Shown here: piece after piece, positions 40,410 to 47,469 of the stretch
How positions within the stretch are numbered: the stretch's first letter is position 1
Layout of the letters: every line of letters begins with the position of its first letter
Source of the DNA: JAXIPB01 sp045403155
GTDB lineage: Bacteria > Actinomycetota > Actinomycetes > Mycobacteriales > Micromonosporaceae
Length of the DNA: 54,511 nucleotides
Reading direction: 5' to 3'
NCBI GenBank assembly: GCA_045403155.1
Contig: JAXIPB010000032.1
Coordinates: 1 to 54,511 of the forward strand
Position numbers and translations under genes: made by a program
Notes under the pieces: generated by a model
What the model was told of the DNA's origin: nothing
Databases searched by the model: none
What the model saw: the letters and a program-made list of their open reading frames with translations, nothing else

Positions 40410-40952
40410 ATGGCTCGCGTCAGCGTGAACGTCGACGGAGTTCGCTACGTCGACGAGGTAGAACCTCGAACGCTCCTAGTGCATTACCTGCGTGATCAGC
40501 TCGGAAAGGTCGGCACCGTCGTCGGCTGCGACACGAGCAACTGCGGCGCCTGTACGGTCCTCATGTCCGGCCCCGACGGAGTCGCCCGGGGGGTGAAGAG
40601 CTGCGCCGTTCTTGCGGTCCAGGCCGATGGGTGTGCGGTCACCACGGTGGAGGGATTGGCCGACGCCGACGGCTCGTTGCACCCGGTTCAGCGCGCGTTC
40701 CATGAGCAGCACGCTCTGCAATGCGGCTTCTGCACCCCTGGCATGATCATGTCCGCGGTGGATCTGCTGCGGGACAATCCGCGGCCTAGCGAGGCCGAGA
40801 TCCGCGAGGGCCTGTCCGGCAACCTGTGCCGCTGCACGGGGTACCAGAACATCGTCCGGGCGGTCCAGGCCGCCGCGAACGGCGGCATGCCGCCGCCCGC
40901 CGCCCAGAGTTCGGACGCCGCCAGCGCGGCAGCGGGACAGGTGACGTCATGA
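40410..40952 (+). CDS. coxS: Molybdenum hydroxylase small subunit, two [2Fe-2S] clusters
   Basis: The 180-aa protein has the plant-type ferredoxin site GCDTSNCGACTVLMSG with a later Cys in VKSCAVLA, and the second cluster motifs QCGFCTPGM and GNLCRCTGYQ. It passes electrons from the molybdenum centre to the FAD subunit. GGAGG precedes the start at 5-6 nt. The C-terminal tail is Ala/Pro/Ser-rich. Its stop overlaps the coxL start in ATGA. Confidence 0.92.
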   Translation: MARVSVNVDGVRYVDEVEPRTLLVHYLRDQLGKVGTVVGCDTSNCGACTVLMSGPDGVARGVKSCAVLAVQADGCAVTTVEGLADADGSLHPVQRAFHEQHALQCGFCTPGMIMSAVDLLRDNPRPSEAEIREGLSGNLCRCTGYQNIVRAVQAAANGGMPPPAAQSSDAASAAAGQVTS

Positions 40953-43345
40953 CCGCGACCATTGCTCAGCCCGAGATCGGCCGCGCGCGCCTGCGCAAGG
41001 AAGACGCCCGGCTGGTTACCGGCCGTACCCGGTGGACCGAGAACATCACGCTCCCGGGGATGCTGCACATGGCGATCCTGCGCAGTCCGTACGCGCACGC
41101 TCGCATCACCAGCGTCAACACAGCACCAGCGCTCGGCCAGCCCAATGTGGTCGCGGCCTTCAGCGGTCGCGACGTGGCCGAAACGCAGGGCGTGCTGGCG
41201 TGCGCGTGGCCGGTCACCGAGGACATCGTGATGCCGACCTACCTGCCGATGGCTGTCGACGAGGTTCGTCATGTCGGGGAGCCGGTCGCCATCGTCGTGG
41301 CGCGCGACAGGGCCAGCGCCGAGGACGCGCTCGAGGCGATCGAGGTCGCCTACGAGCCGCTGCCCGTGGTGCTGGATATGGAGGCGGCACTGTCCGCCGG
41401 CTCACCGTTGGTGCACGCCGACAAGGGCACGAACAAGTGCTACACCTGGATCTTCGACTCCGGCGAAGCCGGGACCGGAGGCAACGCCACGCAGGCGATC
41501 GAACAGGCGCAGGCGGGCGGCGACGTCGTGATCACACGGCGCTACATCCAGCAACGGCTCATACCCTCCTCCATGGAGCCTCGTAGTGTGATCGTGGATC
41601 CCAGCGGCGGCGAGTGGACCATGTACTCAGCCACGCAGATCCCGCACATCGTGCGGTTCCTGCTCGCGGCGACGACCGGCACGCCCGAGCACAAGATCCG
41701 TGTGATCGCGCCGGATGTCGGCGGCGGCTTCGGCGGCAAGATCGGGGCCACTCCGGAGGAGTGGATCACCTTCGCGGTCGCCACGAAGGTCGGCCGGCCG
41801 GTCAAGCACACCGAGTCGCGCGCCGAGACCATGGTCTCCGCCCACCACGGGCGTGACCTGATCCAGGACCTCACGCTCAGCGCTCGCCGCGACGGCACCA
41901 TCACCGGCCTCTCGGTGAAGCTGACCGCCAACATGGGCGCCTACCTCGGCGTGGTCGGGCCGGGTGTGCCGCTGCTCGGGGGATTGCTATACAACGCCAT
42001 CTACAAGGTCCCGGCGTACCGGTTCGAGTGCACCGGGGTCTTCACCAACACGACGAAGACCGACGCCTACCGCGGCGCCGGTCGACCCGAGGCCACGTAC
42101 GCCATCGAGCGGATGATGGACGAACTCGCCACCGAGCTGAATCTGGACCCGGTGGAGGTACGGCGGCGCAACTGGATCAAGCACGAGGAGTTCCCATTCA
42201 CCACGGTGACCGGTCTTCTTTACGACTCGGGCAACTACGAGGCGGCGACGGACAAAGCGCTGGCGATGCTCGGCTACGACGGCCTGCGGGCCGAACAGGC
42301 GGCTCGTCGGGCATCGGGCGACCCGGTGCAGCTGGGGATCGGAGTCTCTACATACACCGAGATGTGCGGAATAGCGCCGTCGCGGGTCCTGGGCGCGCTC
42401 CGCTACGGCGCGGGTGGCTGGGAGTCCGCGACCATTCGGGTCCTGGCCACGGGCAAGATAGAGGTGATCACCGGCACCACTCCGCACGGGCAGGGGCACG
42501 TCACCGCGTGGAGCCAGATCGTCGCCGACCAACTCGGCGTGCCGTTTGAGGACATTTCCGTGCTCTACGGTGACACCCGGGTTTCGCCGAAGGGTCTGGA
42601 CACGTACGGGTCGCGCTCGCTGGCCGTAGGCGGTGGCGCCCTCGTCATGGCGTGCGGAAAGGTCCGCGACAAGGCGAAGGTGGTCGCCGCACATATGCTC
42701 GAATGCTCGGTCGACGACCTCGAGTTCACCGATGGCGCCTTCAGGGTTCGGGGTAACCCGGAGGCGGCCAAGACGCTCGCCGAGGTGGCGGGCGCGGTGT
42801 TCACGGCACACAATCTGCCGGACGGGATCGAGCCTCAGCTGGACTCGGAGGCGACCTACGACCCGCCGGCGTTCTCGTTCCCGCACGGAACACACCTGTG
42901 CGCCGCAGAGATCGACACGCAGACGGGCCAGGTGAAGATTCGCAGCTACGTCTGTGTGGACGACGTAGGTAAGGTGATCAATCCGCTCATCGTCGAGGGT
43001 CAGGTGCACGGCGGAGTCGCGCAGGGCATCGCCCAGGCGCTGTTCGAGGAGGCGGTGTACGACGAGAGCGGCAACCTCATCACCGGCTCCTTCGCCGATT
43101 ATCTGCTGCCCAGTGCCGGTGACCTGCCCTCGATCCAGGTGGATCGGACCGAGACGCCGGCCACGACACATCCGCTCGGCATCAAGGGCGTCGGTGAGAC
43201 TGGCACGATCGCCTCCACGCCGGCGGTCGTTAACGCCATTGTCGACGCGCTTCGTCCGATGGGAGTCCACGATGTACAGATGCCGTGCACGCCAGAGCGA
43301 GTGTGGCGCGCGGCGCAGGGCATGTCCGGGGGAGGTGCGGCATGA
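40949..43345 (+). CDS. coxL: Molybdenum hydroxylase large subunit, CoxL form II
   Basis: The 798-aa catalytic subunit has the cofactor motifs DVGGGFGGK, TPHGQGHVT and a C-terminal GVGETGTIASTPA with the catalytic Glu. The active-site loop reads AYRGAGR (residues 373-379). True CO dehydrogenases (form I) have AYRCSFR with the Cys that binds copper, so this is form II. CO oxidation is therefore uncertain; an aldehyde, purine or other aromatic or N-heterocyclic substrate is more likely. Overlaps at both ends (ATGA) show a tight operon. Confidence 0.92.
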   Translation: MTATIAQPEIGRARLRKEDARLVTGRTRWTENITLPGMLHMAILRSPYAHARITSVNTAPALGQPNVVAAFSGRDVAETQGVLACAWPVTEDIVMPTYLPMAVDEVRHVGEPVAIVVARDRASAEDALEAIEVAYEPLPVVLDMEAALSAGSPLVHADKGTNKCYTWIFDSGEAGTGGNATQAIEQAQAGGDVVITRRYIQQRLIPSSMEPRSVIVDPSGGEWTMYSATQIPHIVRFLLAATTGTPEHKIRVIAPDVGGGFGGKIGATPEEWITFAVATKVGRPVKHTESRAETMVSAHHGRDLIQDLTLSARRDGTITGLSVKLTANMGAYLGVVGPGVPLLGGLLYNAIYKVPAYRFECTGVFTNTTKTDAYRGAGRPEATYAIERMMDELATELNLDPVEVRRRNWIKHEEFPFTTVTGLLYDSGNYEAATDKALAMLGYDGLRAEQAARRASGDPVQLGIGVSTYTEMCGIAPSRVLGALRYGAGGWESATIRVLATGKIEVITGTTPHGQGHVTAWSQIVADQLGVPFEDISVLYGDTRVSPKGLDTYGSRSLAVGGGALVMACGKVRDKAKVVAAHMLECSVDDLEFTDGAFRVRGNPEAAKTLAEVAGAVFTAHNLPDGIEPQLDSEATYDPPAFSFPHGTHLCAAEIDTQTGQVKIRSYVCVDDVGKVINPLIVEGQVHGGVAQGIAQALFEEAVYDESGNLITGSFADYLLPSAGDLPSIQVDRTETPATTHPLGIKGVGETGTIASTPAVVNAIVDALRPMGVHDVQMPCTPERVWRAAQGMSGGGAA

Positions 43346-44193
43346 TTCCCGCGGCGTTTGAATACGTACGGCCTTCCACAGTGGAGGATGCCGTATCCGC
43401 GCTGGCCGCCGGCGGCGACGACGCCAAGGTCCTCGCCGGCGGGCAGAGCCTGCTCCCCGTGCTCCGGCTCCGGCTCGCCGCGCCCAAGCTCCTGGTCGAT
43501 CTGGGTGGGGTGCGCGCGTTGCGGGGTGCTCGCTTTGAGGACGGCAAGCTCGTCATCGGGGCCATGACGACCCATGCCGAGGTAGCCTCGTCGGCGCTCA
43601 TTCGGGCCGAGGCGCCGCTGGTCGCCGCGGCCGCCGCACACGTCGGTGACCGGCAGGTACGGCACCGGGGAACGCTGGGTGGCTCCATCGCCCACGCCGA
43701 TCCGGCCGGCGATCTGCCGGCGGTCGCTCTCGCGCTCGACGCGGAGATGGTGCTGGCCGGTCCGAACGGCCGGAGGACCGTCGCCGCGCGGGACTTCTTC
43801 ATCGACATGTTCACCACGGCGGCCGGTCCGGACGAGGTGCTCGTCGAGGTGGGGTTCCCGCGCATGTCCGGCTGGGGGACGCACTACGAGAAGTTCCACC
43901 GCACCCTGCAGGCGTGGGCACTCGTCGGTGTCGCCGCCGCCGTTCGGAGGGAGAACGGTGCGATCGCCGAGGCGCGGATCGCATTTACCAATATGGGCCC
44001 CAGCCCGGTGCGGGCGTCCTCTGTGGAGGCCGCGCTCACCGGTGCCGCGGACCTTGCGGCGGTGAAGTCGGCGGCGGCCCACGCCGGCGACGGAACGTCG
44101 CCACCATCGGACGTCTCCGGATCGGCCGAGTACCGTCGGCATCTCGCCGGAGTCCTCACCACGCGAGCGGTGGCCGCGGCCGCCGGTCTGTAG
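43342..44193 (+). CDS. coxM: Molybdenum hydroxylase FAD subunit
   Basis: The 283-aa protein has the two FAD diphosphate motifs AGGQSLLP (residues 32-39) and TLGGSIAHADPAGDLP. The C-terminal CO_deh_flav_C domain follows. It passes electrons from the iron-sulfur subunit to a quinone or other acceptor. The start overlaps the coxL stop. GGAGG lies upstream inside coxL. Confidence 0.92.
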   Translation: MIPAAFEYVRPSTVEDAVSALAAGGDDAKVLAGGQSLLPVLRLRLAAPKLLVDLGGVRALRGARFEDGKLVIGAMTTHAEVASSALIRAEAPLVAAAAAHVGDRQVRHRGTLGGSIAHADPAGDLPAVALALDAEMVLAGPNGRRTVAARDFFIDMFTTAAGPDEVLVEVGFPRMSGWGTHYEKFHRTLQAWALVGVAAAVRRENGAIAEARIAFTNMGPSPVRASSVEAALTGAADLAAVKSAAAHAGDGTSPPSDVSGSAEYRRHLAGVLTTRAVAAAAGL

Positions 44194-44201
44194 ACCAGCC
44201 C

Positions 44202-44254
44202 GACTCGCCGGTGAGAGTCGCCCGTGAGTTTTGCGTGCACTCTCCCGGCGAGTC
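44202..44254 (+). repeat. Long hairpin between coxM and coxG
   Basis: GACTCGCCGG (44202) pairs with CCGGCGAGTC (44245), and GAGAGT (44213) with ACTCTC (44239), around a loop of about 20 nt. The motif vocabulary (ACTCGCC, GAGTC) is like the GCAAGTGT hairpins. It may set the level of CoxG relative to the enzyme subunits. Confidence 0.65.
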
Positions 44255-44278
44255 CCCCATCGGGTGGAAGGAGCTCGC

Positions 44279-45094
44279 ATGCGGTTGGAGCAGAACTTCG
44301 AGGTCCCAGTCCCGATCTCCGAGGCCTGGGGCGTCCTGCTCGACATCGAGCGGATCGCGCCTTGCATGCCCGGAGCGACCCTCACCGGGTTCGACGGGAC
44401 GGCGTTCACCGGGCTGGTGAAGGTGAGGCTCGGGCCGGTGAACCTTTCCTTCAAGGGTACCGGAAGCTTCGTGGAGCGTGACGAGGCGGCGCGGCGAGTG
44501 GTCATCGCGGCCTCGGGTCAGGACAATCGAGGCGCCGGCGCCGCGTCGGCGAATGTGACCGCATCCCTGCACAGCGCGGACGGCGGTTCGACCACGCGGG
44601 TCGAGGTCGTGGCCGATCTGGACATTGCCGGGCGGGCGGCGCAGTTCGGCCGCGGCATGATCGCCGATGTTAGCGGCAAACTCGTCAAGCAGTTCGCCGA
44701 CTGCCTGGCTACGACGATCGCCGCCGGGGCACCGTCGGTCGCGGCTGCCGCGCCGGCGCCTGCCGCCCCCCCTGCTGCTGCGACCCCGGTTGCTGAGCCC
44801 GCTCCGACGCCGCGCATGCCGGAGCCGGAGCCAGCGCCTGAGCGTGAGCCAGCGCCTGAGCGTGAGCCGGAGTATCACCCGCTCGCGATGACGGAGCCGG
44901 AGCCGCCGATCGCGCCGGCAGCGGCAGCGCCGTCGCCCGGTCCGGGCGCGGCGCAGCCAGCGCGGCGGGAGGCGGAACCGATCGATCTGCTCGCGGTCAG
45001 TGGCGCGAAGGGAGTCATGCGCCGCGCCGCACCGTACCTGATCGTCGCCGTGCTGATCGTGGCCGCCGTCGTGGTCTGGCTGGTGGTCGCCTAG
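44279..45094 (+). CDS. coxG: CoxG-like SRPBCC protein with C-terminal membrane anchor
   Basis: The 271-aa protein has a START/SRPBCC domain (residues 1-145; PCMPGATLTGFDG, RLGPVNLSFKGTGSF, VSGKLVKQFADCL), a long linker of Pro, Ala and Glu including two 18-bp-encoded Glu-Arg-Glu-Pro-Ala-Pro repeats, and a final membrane helix (LIVAVLIVAAVVVWLVV). CoxG proteins recruit the CO dehydrogenase complex to the membrane, where it can reduce quinones. AAGGAG lies 6 nt before the ATG. Confidence 0.88.
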   Translation: MRLEQNFEVPVPISEAWGVLLDIERIAPCMPGATLTGFDGTAFTGLVKVRLGPVNLSFKGTGSFVERDEAARRVVIAASGQDNRGAGAASANVTASLHSADGGSTTRVEVVADLDIAGRAAQFGRGMIADVSGKLVKQFADCLATTIAAGAPSVAAAAPAPAAPPAAATPVAEPAPTPRMPEPEPAPEREPAPEREPEYHPLAMTEPEPPIAPAAAAPSPGPGAAQPARREAEPIDLLAVSGAKGVMRRAAPYLIVAVLIVAAVVVWLVVA

Positions 45095-45153
45095 GTGCGT
45101 CCGTCCCTCGTGGACCGTGGTAGTCGGCGGCGGTCAAGGCCACCCCGACTGCC

Positions 45154-45195
45154 ACGATCCCCCAACTATCACGATCCCCCAACTATCACGATCCA
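45154..45195. repeat. 17-bp tandem repeat
   Basis: ACGATCCCCCAACTATC occurs twice (45154, 45171), followed by a partial third unit, in the short gap between convergent genes. Confidence 0.8.
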
Positions 45196-45214
45196 CTGTG
45201 CCGAATCGGCTGGG

Positions 45215-46021
45215 TCAGCGCACCTCGAACCGTGCCAAGATGGCCGGCGCGGCCAAGAGGAGCACCGCGGCGATCGAGATGAGCGCAAACGTGCCGCGGA
45301 GCAGGATGGTCTCGACCTTGCCCCCGACGGATACGGCGAACACGTTGGGCACGCCGATCATCCGCCACATGCGCCGACCCGTCGGGATCGGCCACAGGAT
45401 CGGTACGCCGGCGCTGGTGATGACATCGCCGAGAAGATGCACGAAGCAGCCGACGCCGACCGCGACCCCCAGCATCGGGTAGCCGCGCCCCGCGGGCAGG
45501 TAGAGGAAGGTGACGTACGCGGCGGCGGCGGAGATGGCAGTGATGAGGATCCATCCCGTGCGTTCGGCCCACTTGTGGAGCAGTCCGCGTAACGCCAAGC
45601 CGAGGAAGAAGAACAGGATGCCGATCACGGCCCACTTGCCGCCCGCGCCGCACGCCCAGGTGGTCAGGAAGGCAATCCCGACGGTGAACGGAAGCGTGTG
45701 AGTCAGCGTCCGGTGGCCGTTGGCGCGCTCCGGGTCGTTCTTCATGCGGGTGAGGGCGTAGATGAGCAGGGAGAACTTCTCCAGCAGTTCGGCGAGGAAG
45801 AGCGAGACCCGACCGAACGTGTTCGCAACCGTGGCGCCGCCCTCGCCGGAGGTGACCCGGCCAGACAGATCGAGGTCGGGCAGGAGTGCGCCGCCGGCAC
45901 AGACCGCGGTGCCGACTGCGAGTTCCAGCGGTGTCTGCTGGTAGACGTCGAAGTAGTCCAACGCCCACGAACCGGCGAGCCAGACCGCGGCACCGGATAG
46001 CGCGTGAGACGGACCCATCAT
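45215..46021 (-). CDS. YdjM-like (DUF457) membrane-bound metal-dependent hydrolase
   Basis: The 268-aa protein starts MMGPSHALSGAAVW, with the early His in a G-P-S-H-A context. It continues LLPDLDLSG, NGHRTLTHTLPF and GCFVHLLGDVITSAGVPILWP, the conserved His/Asp motifs of the YdjM family. About six membrane spans alternate with them. The family is predicted to be zinc-dependent phospholipase-like; the substrate is unknown. AGGAGG lies 10 nt before the first ATG. It is divergent from the thioredoxin reductase fusion gene. Confidence 0.85.
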   Translation of the reverse strand: MMGPSHALSGAAVWLAGSWALDYFDVYQQTPLELAVGTAVCAGGALLPDLDLSGRVTSGEGGATVANTFGRVSLFLAELLEKFSLLIYALTRMKNDPERANGHRTLTHTLPFTVGIAFLTTWACGAGGKWAVIGILFFFLGLALRGLLHKWAERTGWILITAISAAAAYVTFLYLPAGRGYPMLGVAVGVGCFVHLLGDVITSAGVPILWPIPTGRRMWRMIGVPNVFAVSVGGKVETILLRGTFALISIAAVLLLAAPAILARFEVR

Positions 46022-46176
46022 CTCGCTCAACCCTCCTAAGGTTGTTCGAGGCTGAGTGTCGCCGTGCGCCGGCCGGCAGGCGAGCATCCTCGCCGTTTCG
46101 GCAGTGTCGTGTCGCATACATCCATACTGGATCTCAAGGGACATTGCGGACGGCCACATTGCCAAGATCCTCGCAT

Positions 46177-46229
46177 GTGTTCAACCGTTGCCCGGCTGCG
46201 ACGAGCCCGACTGGGCAACGGTTGAACAC
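46177..46229. promoter_or_regulatory. Perfect 17-bp inverted repeat before the reductase fusion gene
   Basis: GTGTTCAACCGTTGCCC (46177-46193) and its exact complement GGGCAACGGTTGAACAC (46213-46229) enclose a 19-nt loop. GCCAAG and CTTGGC extend it with a bulge. It ends 28 bp before the GTG of the fusion gene. It could be a leader hairpin, an operator or a distant relative of the GCAAGTGT family. Confidence 0.7.
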
Positions 46230-46257
46230 TTGGCAGCGGTCGGGAAGAGTCGACGGC

Positions 46258-47469
46258 GTGGCCGACATCAAGGTCTACGGGGCGCCGCGGTGCCCCGATT
46301 GCAAGCGGAGCAAGAAGTTCCTTGCCGAGCATCGCGTCCCGTACGAGTGGATCGACATCGACGGCGACGCCGAGGCACTGGCCTATGTGGAGCGTGAGCA
46401 GAGCGGCGGCCGGACGATTCCGATGATCGTCTTTCCGGACGGCTCGAGATTGCTGGAGCCCGGCGATGACGCACTCGCTCGCGAGCTCGGCCTGCAACTC
46501 GAGGCGGAGGAGCACTTCTACGACCTCGTCATTGTCGGCGGCGGGCCGGCCGGCCTGGCCGCCGCGATCTACGCCGCCCGGGAAGGCATCGACGCCCTGG
46601 TCGTCGACGCCGCCGGGCTCGGCGGCCAGGCCGGGGCGACCGAACGCATCGACAACTACCCAGGCTTCCCGGATGGCATCGCCGGCGGCGAGTTGGCGGA
46701 CCGGTTTATCGCGCAGGCGAGGCGGTACGGGGTGGAACTGCTCTCCGCGGTCCAGATGGCCGGCGTCGAGGCGGACGGCCGTGACCTGCAGGTTCGCCTC
46801 GGCACCGGCCAGCAGGTCGGCTCCCACGCTGTCCTGGTGGCAACCGGGTCGACCTACCGGCGCCTCGGAATTCCGGGCGAGGAGGATCTGATCGGCGCCG
46901 GCGTTCACTTCTGCGCCACCTGCGATGGGCCGTTCTACCGCGGAGCCGACGAGATCCTCGTCATCGGTGGTGGCAACTCCGGTCTCGAGGAGGGGCTATT
47001 TCTCGGTCAGTTCGCCCAGGCGATCCGCATCGTTGAGCATGGGCCGGCCCTGAACGCTTCGCGCCTGCTTCAGGACAAGATTGCCGATCAACCAAACTTC
47101 ACGGTGTACCTCAACACCGATGTGCTGTCGCTGCAGGGTCGAGGCAGGCGGGTGACCGAGGTGCGGGCGCGCAACCGGGTGACGGGGGAGGAGTTCGTGT
47201 GGCACCCGGCGGCGGTCTTCGTCTTCATCGGACTCGACCCGAACACGGCCTGGCTAGGAAGGTCGGTCGAGCTGGACAGATGGGGCTTCGTGCGCACCGA
47301 CAACGCGTTCGGCACGTCCATGCCGGGCGTCTTCGCCGCGGGTGACGTGCGCTCGGGCTCGACCAAGCAGCTCGGCTCCGCGGTCGGCGACGGAATCGCC
47401 GCGCTGATCGCCATCCGGTCGTACCTCCAGCAACACAGCGAGATGCGTTCCGTGGACATCAACGCTTAG
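46258..47469 (+). CDS. Glutaredoxin-thioredoxin reductase fusion
   Basis: The 403-aa protein joins two redox modules. Residues 1-78 form a glutaredoxin/NrdH-like domain with C-P-D-C at 12-15 and TIPMIVFPDG. Residues 84-403 form a TrxR-type flavoprotein: VIVGGGPAGLAAA (FAD), VHFCATCDGPFYRG (redox CxxC), VIGGGNSGLEEGLFL (pyridine nucleotide) and GVFAAGDVRSGSTKQLGSAVGDG. It probably uses NAD(P)H to reduce its own Grx domain, which then acts on mixed disulfides, possibly with mycothiol. The GTG start has only a weak ribosome site. The stop overlaps the next convergent gene by 4 bp. Confidence 0.88.
   Translation: MADIKVYGAPRCPDCKRSKKFLAEHRVPYEWIDIDGDAEALAYVEREQSGGRTIPMIVFPDGSRLLEPGDDALARELGLQLEAEEHFYDLVIVGGGPAGLAAAIYAAREGIDALVVDAAGLGGQAGATERIDNYPGFPDGIAGGELADRFIAQARRYGVELLSAVQMAGVEADGRDLQVRLGTGQQVGSHAVLVATGSTYRRLGIPGEEDLIGAGVHFCATCDGPFYRGADEILVIGGGNSGLEEGLFLGQFAQAIRIVEHGPALNASRLLQDKIADQPNFTVYLNTDVLSLQGRGRRVTEVRARNRVTGEEFVWHPAAVFVFIGLDPNTAWLGRSVELDRWGFVRTDNAFGTSMPGVFAAGDVRSGSTKQLGSAVGDGIAALIAIRSYLQQHSEMRSVDINA

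Noticed and set aside
41987..43270. Minus-strand frame of 427 codons inside coxL
   Set aside because: It is a GC-bias shadow; coxL has complete molybdopterin motifs in the other direction.
40949..43345. Form I aerobic CO dehydrogenase
   Set aside because: The active-site loop is AYRGAGR, not AYRCSFR; the copper-binding Cys is absent.
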